A DNA stretch of 64,000 nucleotides from Burkholderia sp. 9120 (GTDB lineage Bacteria > Pseudomonadota > Gammaproteobacteria > Burkholderiales > Burkholderiaceae): contig NZ_JQNA01000002.1 of assembly GCF_000745015.1 (NCBI RefSeq), positions 6,200,001 through 6,264,000 on the forward strand, read 5' to 3'. Positions 1 to 9,013 of this stretch are shown in pieces. The notes under the pieces were generated by a model that worked only from the letters and a program-made list of their open reading frames with translations, was not told the origin of the DNA and searched no databases. Position 1 is the stretch's first letter, and each line of letters opens with the position of its first letter. The position numbers were made by a program, and so were the translations under genes.

Positions 1-1155
1 CTGCTCGACGAAATCGAGCAGCATCTGGGTGTGGCCGCCGTGCCGTTCACCTGGCCGATCGGCATGGGCAAGGAATTCCAGGGCGTCTACGACATCCAGC
101 GCGATCAGGTCCGTTTGTTCCGCGCGGGACAGGACAAGGCGGGCGGCGAGGTTGAAACGCTGCAGGCGCTGAGCAACGAAGAAGGCGAACGCCGCTTCGG
201 CCATAGCTGGGTCAAGGCGAAAGAAGAAATCGACCTGATCACCGGCGCATCGCCTGATTTCGACCGCGAGAAGTTTCTCGCCGGTCAGCAGTCGCCGGTA
301 CTGTTCGGCTCGGCGATCAACAACTTTGGCGTGAAGGAAATTCTCGACGCGCTGGTCGATCTGGCGCCGCCGCCGTCCATGCGCATGACGGTGCAGCGTC
401 CGGTGCTGCCGGACGAGCCGAAGTTCACCGGCGTCGTGTTCAAGGTGCAGGCGAACATGGATCTGGCGCACCGCGACCGCGTGGCGTTTATCCGCGTGTG
501 TTCGGGTCACTTCGAACGCGGCATGGCCGTGAAGGTGACGCGCACCAACAAGACGTTCCGCGCCAACAACGTGGTGACGTTCCTGTCGCAACGTCGTGAG
601 ACGGTGAGCGAGGCGTATCCGGGCGACATCATCGGTATTCCGAATCACGGCACGCTGAGTCTCGGCGATACGTTGACCGAAGGCGAAATGCTGCAATTCG
701 TCGGCCTGCCGTTCTTCGCGCCGGAAATTTTCCAGACGGTGGAAGTGGTCGATCCGATGCGCGCCAAGCAGCTCGGCGAGGCGCTGAAGCAGCTCGGCGA
801 GGAAGGCGCGATTCAGGTGTTCCGTCCGGAAGTCGGCGGCTTGATGATTCTCGGCGCGGTCGGGCAACTGCAGTTCGAAGTGGTGGCGCATCGCTTGTCG
901 ACCGAATACAAGGTCGATGTGCGGATGGCGCCGGCGCGCTACCGGATGTCACGCTGGGTGACCTGCGACGACGCCGCCGAATTGCGTCGCTTCACCGATT
1001 CGTACGCGGCGCGGATCGCCCTCGACGCGTCGGATGCGCCGACGTATCTGGCGTCGCACGTGTCGGAGATTGAAGTTGCGCAGAAGGCGTGGCCGAAGAT
1101 CGTGTTCAACGAGTTGCGCGAGCATTCGGGCGCGCCGTTCAAGAAGACGATGTAA
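1..1155 (+). CDS. prfC: Peptide chain release factor 3, C-terminal part (5' end outside window)
   Basis: RF3 is a cytosolic translational GTPase that removes RF1/RF2 from the ribosome after termination. The reading frame is open from base 1, so the gene begins upstream. The N-terminal GTPase motifs (P-loop, DxxG, NKxD) are not in the window. What remains reads LLDEIEQHLG, then the stretch around WPIGMGKEFQGVYD typical of RF3, followed by the domain II beta-barrel (about residues 130-240) and the C-terminal domain with GAVGQLQFEVV. The frame runs to a normal stop and is followed by a strong terminator. The assignment rests on family recognition; EF-G and BipA lack this arrangement. Confidence 0.95.
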   Translation: MLDEIEQHLGVAAVPFTWPIGMGKEFQGVYDIQRDQVRLFRAGQDKAGGEVETLQALSNEEGERRFGHSWVKAKEEIDLITGASPDFDREKFLAGQQSPVLFGSAINNFGVKEILDALVDLAPPPSMRMTVQRPVLPDEPKFTGVVFKVQANMDLAHRDRVAFIRVCSGHFERGMAVKVTRTNKTFRANNVVTFLSQRRETVSEAYPGDIIGIPNHGTLSLGDTLTEGEMLQFVGLPFFAPEIFQTVEVVDPMRAKQLGEALKQLGEEGAIQVFRPEVGGLMILGAVGQLQFEVVAHRLSTEYKVDVRMAPARYRMSRWVTCDDAAELRRFTDSYAARIALDASDAPTYLASHVSEIEVAQKAWPKIVFNELREHSGAPFKKTM

Positions 1156-1206
1156 ATCTATTGAAGTTAGTGCCCGGTTTCGGCTCGTGCCGGCGCCTCA
1201 CCGCAA

Positions 1207-1246
1207 AGCAAAAGGCCCCGTCTTCTTGACGGGGCCTTTTGCTTTA
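1207..1246. terminator. Rho-independent terminator between prfC and the adhesin gene
   Basis: A perfect 14-bp inverted repeat (1207-1220 with 1230-1243) has a 9-nt loop, a GC-rich core GGCCCCG and T-rich ends on both strands. It lies between two convergent genes and probably serves both directions. Confidence 0.88.
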
Positions 1247-1259
1247 TTGGCTAATGTGA

Positions 1260-2231
1260 CTATTGATAGGTCATCGTGAATATAGCCGCGGCATTGACGG
1301 TGCCTGGCGCCACGGATGCGGCACCCAAACGATAGTACTGCGCGAAAAACTGGAACGATGCATTGCCTGTGGTGCCGGAAGTCAATTGGAGTGGGCTATC
1401 CAACTTAATTGCCGAATGAGAGGCATTGAGCAATTGCACGCCTATGCCAGTCGCCGTGCCGTTCGACGCGATGACGTTCGGCAGGCTTGATGAGCCGGAC
1501 GCTGACGAAAAGGTGACGGCAACTGAGACGCCAGCCTGGCAGCTTAGACCGATCGAGAACGGCGCATTTGCTGCCGTAGAACCTGCGGCTGGGAATGCGG
1601 ACGCGCTCACGGGACGTAGCGCGACGGTTTGGGTGGCTGTATCGGCCGTGACCGAACAAGTGACGGGACGAATCGCGCCTGTCGTAAGGGTGAGTCTGTT
1701 CGAGCCATTGTTGAGCGGGATATTGGTGTTCAGGACACCACTGACGTACTGCGCCGACGTGATTGTGCCGCCAGTAATGCTGCCGGTCTTCACCAGTTCA
1801 ACGGTGCCGGAGACATTGAAACTCCCATTGGAGGTGGTATTACCTAACGACGAATCGGCACCACAGGTCCCTGACGGATTGAGCGCGACTCCCTGGCTGT
1901 TTCGCATGCGCATACCCACTCCGGTTAGCCCTGTCGTGAAGACCCCGGGCATCCCCGGCACCGGTGTTTGGCCGGAGGCGCAGACAACGACCGGTATGTT
2001 GAATGTTGTAGAACTCGTGCATTGCCCTGACAGCGTGAAACTCTTAACGGTGCCTGGGATCGTATCGCCAGCGACAAGCGAATTGGACACGGCCACAGTC
2101 CCATAAGTAAAGGTTGCCGGCAGGCCGGTGGTGGGGCAATCCGCGTGAGCACTGGCGGTCCAGCCAAGCGCAAAAATGGCAAGCACAATAAAGCGCGCGG
2201 TGGCGCGTGTTCTACTTGCAAGAGAGAGCAT
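1260..2231 (-). CDS. Two-domain fimbrial (type 1-like) adhesin/pilin, secreted
   Basis: A 323-residue protein with a clear signal peptide (basic start, hydrophobic core, cleavage after SAHA near residue 30). The mature part begins DCPTTG. It is Ser/Thr/Gly-rich with paired cysteines. The last 130 residues resemble the FimA/Fimbrial-superfamily pilin domain: a Cys pair, an AAA..PFSIGLSC stretch, and a C-terminal FTMTYQ strand of the type used for donor-strand exchange. The N-terminal half (about 30-185) could be a receptor-binding domain, making it a tip-adhesin-like subunit. No chaperone or usher gene is adjacent, so it looks orphaned. It could also be a spore-coat-U-like pilin. Confidence 0.72.
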   Translation of the reverse strand: MLSLASRTRATARFIVLAIFALGWTASAHADCPTTGLPATFTYGTVAVSNSLVAGDTIPGTVKSFTLSGQCTSSTTFNIPVVVCASGQTPVPGMPGVFTTGLTGVGMRMRNSQGVALNPSGTCGADSSLGNTTSNGSFNVSGTVELVKTGSITGGTITSAQYVSGVLNTNIPLNNGSNRLTLTTGAIRPVTCSVTADTATQTVALRPVSASAFPAAGSTAANAPFSIGLSCQAGVSVAVTFSSASGSSSLPNVIASNGTATGIGVQLLNASHSAIKLDSPLQLTSGTTGNASFQFFAQYYRLGAASVAPGTVNAAAIFTMTYQ

Positions 2232-2455
2232 CTTCGGTACCTACAGATCGGGGCTGTTGTGCGAGAAGACTTGCCCTCGTGCCTCACGTCGTGACCGATA
2301 CGCGCGACAACTTTGGTCCTTGATGCCCTCTCGGCCTCACCACGGCGAGTGCCGTGACTACCCAGAATTTTGGTCCGTCCGCATCTCAAACTAAATCGGA
2401 GCATTCTTAGGTTTTTGAGAAATCGCCGCAAATATCGTGCGGAATTCTGGCCCCT

Positions 2456-3325
2456 TCACCCCACCTTCAACCCCTCTTCCCGCATCCACCCCGCAAACGC
2501 CTGCACATGCTCAAGCTCCGCATGACGTTGCGCCACATCTAACCAATACCCAAACGGCCCCGCCACTTCGATATCGGAAAACTGCGCGAGACTTCCATCC
2601 GCGAGTTCTTCGACGATCATGTTCCGATCGACGATCGCCAAACCCGCGCCTTTGCGCGCGGCACGAATCGCCTGTTCCAACGTCGAGAACTCGATACCGT
2701 TTTCCGCGTAATGCGCGGGCAAACCGGCCATGGCCAGCCAGTTCGGCCACAGATCCAACCGGGCATCGTTATGCAGCACATGCAGCGCGGGCATCTGTTC
2801 GAGCAGTTGATCGAGCGGTTGTCCCAGCAGGCGCGGCGCGCCGACCAGCACGTGACGCTCGATCATCAGCAATTCGGAATGGGCGTCGGGCAGCGCATGG
2901 CGGCCGAAGCGGATGTTGCAATGACAGTCGTTGGTCGGATCGGTACGGATCGACAGTTCCACGTCAGGCAGTTCCACCGCGAGCGACCCGAGCCGCGGCG
3001 AAAACCATTGCGTCGCGAACGTGGGCGGCACGGCGACCACCAGGCGGCGCCGTCCCTTCGCCGCGGTAATCTGCCGGAAACCACGCTCGATGGTGTCGAA
3101 CGCTTCGGACAGGCACGGCAGGAACTGCAACCCGGCCGGCGTCAACCGAATGCCCTTGTGATCGCGCTCGAACAGTTTCGCGCCCAGCGATTCCTCGAGC
3201 AGTTTGATCTGCCGGCTCACCGCGCCTTGCGTCACGCACAGTGCCGTCGCCGCGCGATTGAAGCTCATATGGCGGGCCGTTTCTTCGAAGAAGCGCAACG
3301 CGATCAACGAGGGCAAGCGTCGCAT
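2456..3325 (-). CDS. LysR-family transcriptional regulator, GcvA-like
   Basis: A 289-residue LTTR. The N-terminal winged helix-turn-helix (residues 1-60) contains the typical FNRAATALCVTQGAVSRQIK recognition region and LGAKLFERDHKGIRLT. The rest is the periplasmic-binding-protein-like effector domain. The start MRRLPSLIALRFFEETARH closely matches the GcvA/AmpR-like branch, which often regulates amino-acid or beta-lactamase genes. The gene is divergent from the acetyltransferase gene at 3693, separated by about 370 bp, so that gene is one possible target. The effector is unknown. Confidence 0.88.
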   Translation of the reverse strand: MRRLPSLIALRFFEETARHMSFNRAATALCVTQGAVSRQIKLLEESLGAKLFERDHKGIRLTPAGLQFLPCLSEAFDTIERGFRQITAAKGRRRLVVAVPPTFATQWFSPRLGSLAVELPDVELSIRTDPTNDCHCNIRFGRHALPDAHSELLMIERHVLVGAPRLLGQPLDQLLEQMPALHVLHNDARLDLWPNWLAMAGLPAHYAENGIEFSTLEQAIRAARKGAGLAIVDRNMIVEELADGSLAQFSDIEVAGPFGYWLDVAQRHAELEHVQAFAGWMREEGLKVG

Positions 3326-3692
3326 ACATCACCTTCTATTTCTTTAGTCATGCGGTGCGGGCGGGTCAGGGTGCGAGCCGCACTGCGGAATGGATGGCCG
3401 TACTGCGTACTGACCGCGCGTTGTCTCCCACGCGCCGCGCGAGCCGTGATCGGCTAGCGTCTTTTTTCAGGCGATGCCGCTTGGCATCGCTTGGGATTGT
3501 CGCATTGGCGCTGGATATTGTGCTTGGGGCGTCGGAAAAAATTCCGTGGCATGAAGATGAACATCAAGCGGAAACCGCAACTTGTCACGCGAGCGCTCGC
3601 GAAGCACCGCGCAAGCGCCCGACTTCGCCTATCCTGACGAAACGCGCGTCCGGCGATCAGGCCGCCGCGCCTTCCCACTCTACGGAGCGCCC
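3326..3692. other. Divergent intergenic region (LysR gene / Pat-like gene)
   Basis: No convincing gene. It holds a perfect 8-bp hairpin at 3471-3490 (GCGATGCC, loop GCTT, GGCATCGC) just after a T-run, and the promoter regions of the two divergent genes. The open frame continuing upstream of 3693 from 3582 looks like leader rather than coding sequence. Confidence 0.4.
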
Positions 3693-6122
3693 GTGACCGT
3701 CCGCAACCTTGACGCCTTATTCCGACCCAAATCCGTCGCCGTGATCGGCGCTTCCGAGCGGCCGGGCAGCACCGGCGCGATGGTGTGGGCGCGCGTGCTG
3801 GAAGGCGGCTTCGACGGTCCGCTGTGGCCGGTCAATCCGAATCACGCGACCTTGGGCGGCCACAAGGTGATCGGCGACGTCGGCGATCTGCCGCAGGCGC
3901 CGAGCGTCGCGGTGATCTGCACGCCGCCGGCCACGTGGCCCGGCATCATCCACAAACTCGGCGGGCTGGGCACGCGGGCGGCGATTATCGTCGGCGAGGC
4001 GCGCAGCGATGACGACCGGCTCGCGTTGCGCCACGCGCTTTCGGCTGCGCGGCCGCATCTGCTGCGGATCGTCGGACCTGGCAGCCTCGGCGTGGTGTCG
4101 CCGGCGCTGCGTGCGCATCTTGGCGCGCCGTCGTGCACGGTCAAGGCGGGCGGCGTCGCGTGGGTCTCGCAGTCGAACGCGCTGACCAATGCCGTGCTCG
4201 GCTGGGCGCATGCGCGAGGGCTCGGGTTTTCGCACGCGGTCGCGCTGGGCGGCGAGGCCGATGTGGATGCGGGCGACGTCCTCGATTATCTGGCGAGCGA
4301 TCCCGGCACGCGCGCCATTCTGCTCGAACTCGACAGTGTGCGGGCGGCACGCAAGTTCATGTCGGCGGCGCGCGCGGCGGCGCGCAACAAGCCGGTGCTG
4401 GCGTTGCGTTCAGGACGCGCCGATCCCGCCGATGCGCTCTACACGGCCGCGTTTCGCCGGGCCGGCATGGTGCGCGTCGACGCGCTCGACGATCTGCTCG
4501 ACGAAATCGAAACGCTCGGCGTGGGCCGCGTCGCGGCAGGCGCGACGGCGACGCTGATCACCAGCGACCGGGGCCTCGCCACGCTCGCTTGCGACGCCTT
4601 CGCGGCCGCCGGCGACACGCTCGCGCCGTGGCCCGACGAAGCGTCGGAGGCGCTGCGCCAGGTGTTGCCGCACGCGGTGGGCGGCAACCCGCTGCAACTG
4701 GGCGACGACGCCCGGCCGGAGCACTTCGGCACCGCGCTCAAGTTGCTCGCGGACCATCGCAGCACCGGCACGGCATTCGTCGTGCATGCATCGACGCATG
4801 GCGCGCCGGTCGGCGAAGTCGCGCAGGCGCTGATCGCAAGCCAGCGGTTCGCGTACCGTGGCTTGCTGGCGTGCTTCTTCGGCGGCGTGGATGCCGCCAC
4901 GCGCGACGCCTTGCACGCGCAGGGCATTCCGGTTCATACGACGCCGCAGCGGCTCGCCCGCGCCTTCGCTCGTCTGATCGATTACCGGATGGGACGCGAA
5001 TTGCTGATGCAGACACCGGAAGGTTTGCCGGCGCAGATTCCGGCGGCGATCGACGCCGCGCAGGCGCAAGCGCGCGCGGCGCTGACGGCCGGTGAGCGCC
5101 AACTCACCGGCGCGGCGGCGATGACCTTTCTCCGGCGTTTCGGCTTGCGGGTCGAGGCGCAACCCGATTTCGCCGAAAGCGACGCCGCACCGTCCACGCG
5201 GCCCGTCGTCGACATTGCCGTTGAACTTCACGACGACGACAACTTCGGCCCGGTCTTCCGCTTCGTCGCGCCGTCGGTGGATGGCGTATCCGAAGCGCTG
5301 CGCGTCTACGGCCTGCCACCGCTGAATCCGATGCTGGCGCGCGACATCGTCACACGTTCGCGCTATGCGCGGCTGGTGTCGCCCGAGCCGGCGCTGGCCG
5401 CGTTGACGGCGCTTTCGCAGGCAGTGTGCGACGTCAAGGAAATCGTGGGTCTGGCATTGACGCTGCGGGTTTTCAAGGAACACGTGGTGGTCGTCAACCC
5501 CACGCTAAGCATTGCCACCACGCGCAGCCGGCTCGCGATCGTGCCGTATCCGCGCCGCTTCGAAGAGACGCTCGACTGGCAAGGTTTGCAGGTGACGGTG
5601 CGGCCGATCCGTCCCGAAGACGAGGCCGCGCATCATGACTTCGTCGAAGCGATGACGCCGGAAGATTTGCGCCTGCGGTTTTTCGGCGCAGTGGGCAGTT
5701 TCGACCACTCGCAACTCGCGCGCATGACGCAGATCGACTATGACCGCGAGATGGCGCTGATCGCTACCGTCACGAGCGACGAAGGTTTCACACGCACGCT
5801 CGGCGTGGTGCGTGCGGTGGCCGATCCCGACAACGAAACGGCTGAATTCGCGGTAGCGGTGCGCTCGGACCAGAAAGGCCGGCGGCTCGGTCAGTTGCTG
5901 ATGGACCGTATCATCAAATACGCGCGGGCGCGCGGTACTCACTGGCTGGTGGGCGAGGCGTTGCGGGAAAACGGTCCGATGATCGCGCTCGCCAAAGCCT
6001 GCGGTTTCACCGTCACGCCGACGGAAGACCCGAGCGTGGTCGGCTTCCGCATGGCGCTAGACGAAGTGGCCGACGCGACCGAAGCGACCAACGTCACCGC
6101 CAAGTCGGCGCAAAAAAAATAG
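3693..6122 (+). CDS. Pat-like protein: degenerate NDP-forming acyl-CoA ligase fused to GNAT acetyltransferase
   Basis: An 809-residue relative of E. coli PatZ/Pat lysine acetyltransferases. The GTG start is chosen because ACGGAG lies just upstream and the protein then begins VTVRNLDALFRPKSVAVIGAS, the usual family N-terminus. Order: CoA-binding Rossmann domain (1-130), succinyl-CoA-synthetase-like domains (about 140-460), a shortened ATP-grasp region (about 465-620), and a C-terminal GNAT domain (about 630-780) with IDYDREMALIA and the acetyl-CoA loop QKGRRLGQLLM. The ligase looks inactive: the segment that normally carries the catalytic His (ASHTG-type) is missing between LRSGRADP and DALYTAAFRRAG, and the ATP-binding lobe is also missing. 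The likely role is protein lysine acetylation with an acyl-CoA-sensing ligase scaffold. Confidence 0.88.
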   Translation: MTVRNLDALFRPKSVAVIGASERPGSTGAMVWARVLEGGFDGPLWPVNPNHATLGGHKVIGDVGDLPQAPSVAVICTPPATWPGIIHKLGGLGTRAAIIVGEARSDDDRLALRHALSAARPHLLRIVGPGSLGVVSPALRAHLGAPSCTVKAGGVAWVSQSNALTNAVLGWAHARGLGFSHAVALGGEADVDAGDVLDYLASDPGTRAILLELDSVRAARKFMSAARAAARNKPVLALRSGRADPADALYTAAFRRAGMVRVDALDDLLDEIETLGVGRVAAGATATLITSDRGLATLACDAFAAAGDTLAPWPDEASEALRQVLPHAVGGNPLQLGDDARPEHFGTALKLLADHRSTGTAFVVHASTHGAPVGEVAQALIASQRFAYRGLLACFFGGVDAATRDALHAQGIPVHTTPQRLARAFARLIDYRMGRELLMQTPEGLPAQIPAAIDAAQAQARAALTAGERQLTGAAAMTFLRRFGLRVEAQPDFAESDAAPSTRPVVDIAVELHDDDNFGPVFRFVAPSVDGVSEALRVYGLPPLNPMLARDIVTRSRYARLVSPEPALAALTALSQAVCDVKEIVGLALTLRVFKEHVVVVNPTLSIATTRSRLAIVPYPRRFEETLDWQGLQVTVRPIRPEDEAAHHDFVEAMTPEDLRLRFFGAVGSFDHSQLARMTQIDYDREMALIATVTSDEGFTRTLGVVRAVADPDNETAEFAVAVRSDQKGRRLGQLLMDRIIKYARARGTHWLVGEALRENGPMIALAKACGFTVTPTEDPSVVGFRMALDEVADATEATNVTAKSAQKK

Positions 6123-6157
6123 CGTCGAGTGAGACTTGCACAGCCTCACTCGACGCT
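6110..6157 (-). terminator. Rho-independent terminator for the 6178-6723 gene
   Basis: A perfect 13-bp inverted repeat (6121-6133 with 6145-6157). Read on the minus strand it is followed by a run of eight or more T. The run lies inside the 3' end of the convergent Pat-like gene, where it encodes the terminal lysines. Confidence 0.85.
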
Positions 6158-6177
6158 AAATCCACGACACAACCTGC

Positions 6178-6723
6178 TTAAGCCGGCAGCTTGGCCACGG
6201 CCTCATCGACCTGCGCACGCGTCACCGACAACTCTTCCAGCCACGCATCCGCATACACGGCGCCGGTCTCGCGCTCCAGACGCGCAATCGTCGCCGCGCA
6301 ACGGTTCGCATCCTTCAGCGTGGCGATGAACGACTTCACCGATTCACCGGCCTTGAACGCGTCGAACAGGGGCACGCGAATATCGTCCGGCAGCGTACGG
6401 TTGGTCCACTGATATGGCTTGCCGTTGAACGTGAACTGCGGCGGCAGCACGCGTTCCTTCTTGGCGGCCGGAATCAGACCGAACATGCGCGCGGCGTCGC
6501 CGATCTGCTCGGCCGAAAACAGCTCGTCCGGGCTGATGTCGAATTGCTGAATAAACGTCTCGATGCTTTGCATCGCCGCAGCGCGGTCGTCGCGGCGCTT
6601 TTGCGCATGCGCGACGATGTCGCGCAGTTCGTCGGCTTCTTCGGGCGTGATCGTGAAGCTCGACTGCTTCTGCTGGAGTTCGGAAAAACGCTGGAATTCG
6701 GAATCGGTCAGAAGTTTCGCCAT
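6178..6723 (-). CDS. Conserved-looking hypothetical protein, 181 aa
   Basis: A cytosolic protein with no signal peptide or membrane segment, predicted largely helical and charged. The N-terminal 60 residues (MAKLLTDSEFQRFSELQQKQ, TPEEADELRDIVAHAQKRRDD) look like a coiled-coil or helical oligomerisation region. A central PPQFTFNGKPYQWTNRTLP stretch is faintly like the DNA-contact segment of H-NS-type proteins but lacks the diagnostic GRGRRP. I do not recognise a family. The single gene has its own terminator. Confidence 0.75.
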   Translation of the reverse strand: MAKLLTDSEFQRFSELQQKQSSFTITPEEADELRDIVAHAQKRRDDRAAAMQSIETFIQQFDISPDELFSAEQIGDAARMFGLIPAAKKERVLPPQFTFNGKPYQWTNRTLPDDIRVPLFDAFKAGESVKSFIATLKDANRCAATIARLERETGAVYADAWLEELSVTRAQVDEAVAKLPA

Positions 6724-6865
6724 TGCTTATCGATGCGCGCGCATGAGCGAACCCATGCGGCTTAAATTTGAGAGGGTCGCCATTCTAAACCATGTGCGCG
6801 AGCGACCGATTTTCGACGAAGTTTCGACGCGGCACGGTTCGACGACGCCCTCTCCGGACGTCGCG

Positions 6866-7654
6866 CTAGCCGACGTCCTCGCGAAACATCGACAACGCTT
6901 GCACCGTCTCGCGTAGCAGTGTGGTCGCGGCTTCCAGCGTCGGCGCGACGTATTCGTCGATACGTCGCAGGTACGGGCAGGTGAGCACCGCGATCGCCTG
7001 GCCAGCCGGCCCCTGGATCGGAAACGTGACGTCGGTCACGCCGAAGGTCTGCTGGCTGTCCTTCTGCGAGAAGCCGGCCGTGCGAATCCGCTCGCAGGCC
7101 TGTTCGAGCGCGTCGCGATCAATCGTGACCTCGCCCTTCACGCGGGTGTGTTCGGCCAGCATCTGCTGACGCTGTTCGATGCTTTGAAACGCGAGCATTA
7201 CGCGTCCTGAACCGGTGTCGATCAAGCCGACCCGCGAGCCGAGCCGCACCGACATGCCCCACGTGCCGGGTCCATCCACCTGGGCGATCACCAGCAGATT
7301 GCCGCGGTCGTACACCACGAGGTGACACGATTGTTCGGCAGCATCGGCGAAGCGCTGCATCAGCGGCAAGGCTTCGGCGATCAGACGGTTCATCGGCGGA
7401 TGACGGTGTGCGAGTGCATACAGCTTCAGGCTCAGCGAATAGCGATCGCCGGCGGCCGAGCGCACCACGTACTGGCGCGCAACCAGACGTTCGAGCATCC
7501 GGTACATCTCGCTGGCATTGCGTCCCAGCGACTTGGTGATTTCGGCGCGCGTCAGTCCGTCTTTCTGCTCGGCGAGCAATTCCAGAATATCGAGGCCCTT
7601 GTCGAGCGCGGGGGCGCGGTATCGGTCGGCGTCGTCTTTGTCGTCTGCGTCCAT
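6866..7654 (-). CDS. IclR-family transcriptional regulator (probable regulator of the sugar-acid operon)
   Basis: About 262 residues. The N-terminal winged HTH (around APALDKGLDILELLAEQKDGLTRAEITKSLGRN) is followed by the IclR effector domain with CHLVVYDRGNLLVIAQVDGPGTWGMSVRLG and a C-terminal TFPIQGPAGQAIAVLTCPYLRR block. The frame is open for a further 39 codons upstream. I prefer the ATG giving MDADDKDDADRY, just before the HTH and with GGAAC upstream, but MRKSHG at 7684 is possible. It is divergent from the ABC transporter and L-fucose-type enzyme genes, so local control of that operon is the natural inference. Confidence 0.88.
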   Translation of the reverse strand: MDADDKDDADRYRAPALDKGLDILELLAEQKDGLTRAEITKSLGRNASEMYRMLERLVARQYVVRSAAGDRYSLSLKLYALAHRHPPMNRLIAEALPLMQRFADAAEQSCHLVVYDRGNLLVIAQVDGPGTWGMSVRLGSRVGLIDTGSGRVMLAFQSIEQRQQMLAEHTRVKGEVTIDRDALEQACERIRTAGFSQKDSQQTFGVTDVTFPIQGPAGQAIAVLTCPYLRRIDEYVAPTLEAATTLLRETVQALSMFREDVG

Positions 7655-7966
7655 GGTGAGCGAGGTTCCGTGGCTTTTTCTCATTATCTGGCGCGTGAGT
7701 GTAAGTGCGTGGTGAATCTCTAGCGAGCGGACCGATGTCCAGGGAAAACACGGGGGCATGCTGCAGTGCACTTTCCTTGACTTCGAAAAGTCCGTATATG
7801 AATAATACGTTCATTGGTGAATAGACGCACACCAATACACGATAAGAAAGCGCAGGACGAAGTGCCGGCCGCCAAGGTCCGGTCCACGCCGTTCCCACAA
7901 CGCAGTGCCTTGGGGCTGGCGTCAGTGCACACGCACTAACTCCGTGCTCCGACATAGGAGACAACC
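7655..7966. promoter_or_regulatory. Divergent control region between iclR gene and sugar operon
   Basis: The 312-bp region contains a -35-like TTGACT at 7777-7782. It is followed by two overlapping dyads, ATGAA-N7-TTCAT at 7798-7814 and TTCA-TTGG-TGAA at 7810-7821, which resemble operators of IclR regulators. No small gene is evident. The operator role is inferred from position and symmetry only. Confidence 0.45.
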
Positions 7967-9013
7967 ATGTCGTTCGCCAAAGGGCCGCACGCGGTCCGCC
8001 GTTCGTTCCGCAGTTCGCTCTTCGCCATAGCCGCCGCGGCGTGCATCGCCAGCCTCGGCGCTGCCGGTACAGCCCAGGCCGATACCGGCAAGATCGGCCT
8101 CGATCTGCCGCTGCTCACGTCGCCGTTCTGGCAGTCGTACAACAACTATCTGCCCAAGTACGCGAAGGACTCGGGCCTCGATATCCTCGCGCCGGTCAAC
8201 TCGAACGGCGATCCCGCGCAGCAGATCACCGACATGAACAACCTGCTGAACCTCGGTGCGAAGGGCATCGTGGTCGGCCCGCTGGATTCGGCGGCGATCA
8301 GCCGCGCGCTCGACGCCGCTGCGGCGAAAAACGTCCCCGTAGTGGCCGTGGACGTCGCGCCGACGCAAGGCAAAGTCGCGATGGTGGTGCGCGCCGACAA
8401 TCGCGCGTATGGCGAGAAGGCGTGCAAATACATCGGCGATCACGTGAAGTCGGGCAAGGTCGTGCAGATCATGGGCGATCTGGCGTCGGTGAATGGGCGC
8501 GACCGGTCGGAAGCATTCCGCTCGTGCATGAAGGGCTATCCGGGCCTGACGGTGCTGGAAATTCCGGCGGCCTGGAAGGGCGACGTGGCGGCCACCGCGC
8601 TCGACAGTCTGCTGACCGCGAATCCCGACGTGAAGGGGATCTACATGCAAGCGGGCGGCGTGTATCTGTCGCCGACGCTGCAAACACTGCGCCGCAAACA
8701 GATGCTGTTTCCCGTGGGCGATCCGAAGCACGTCGTGATCGTCAGCAACGACGGCATCCCGCAGGAGTTTGATGCGATCCGCCGCGGCGACATCGACGCG
8801 ACCGTGTCCCAGCCCGCCGATTCGTACGCGAAATACGGCCTGTTCTATATCAAGGCCGCGTTGGCGGGACAAACCTTCAAGCCGGGACCGACCGATCACG
8901 GCAGCAACATCATCCAGTTGGCGCCGGGGATTCTCGAAGACCAACTGCCCGCGCCGCTCGTGACGAAGGCGAATGTCGACGATAAAGCCTTGTGGGGCAA
9001 TACCGTCAAATGA
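7967..9013 (+). CDS. Sugar ABC transporter, periplasmic substrate-binding protein
   Basis: A 348-residue ribose/galactose-type binding protein (type I periplasmic-binding fold). The signal peptide ends at about residue 37 (AAGTAQA/DTGKIGLDLPLL). The body shows the family pattern: SPFWQSYNNYLPKYAKDSGLDI, the DPAQQITDMNNLLNLGAKGIVVGPLDS helix-strand block, VVAVDVAP and a DGIPQEFDAI ligand-site segment. ATP-binding and permease genes follow immediately with overlapping ends. The enzyme content of the operon suggests L-fucose or a stereochemically similar pentose/6-deoxyhexose as ligand. The ligand is an inference. Confidence 0.92.
   Translation: MSFAKGPHAVRRSFRSSLFAIAAAACIASLGAAGTAQADTGKIGLDLPLLTSPFWQSYNNYLPKYAKDSGLDILAPVNSNGDPAQQITDMNNLLNLGAKGIVVGPLDSAAISRALDAAAAKNVPVVAVDVAPTQGKVAMVVRADNRAYGEKACKYIGDHVKSGKVVQIMGDLASVNGRDRSEAFRSCMKGYPGLTVLEIPAAWKGDVAATALDSLLTANPDVKGIYMQAGGVYLSPTLQTLRRKQMLFPVGDPKHVVIVSNDGIPQEFDAIRRGDIDATVSQPADSYAKYGLFYIKAALAGQTFKPGPTDHGSNIIQLAPGILEDQLPAPLVTKANVDDKALWGNTVK

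Noticed and set aside
6178..6723. Possible H-NS-family assignment for the 181-residue protein
   Set aside because: The helical N-terminus and a faint central similarity exist, but the diagnostic DNA-binding GRGRRP motif is missing.
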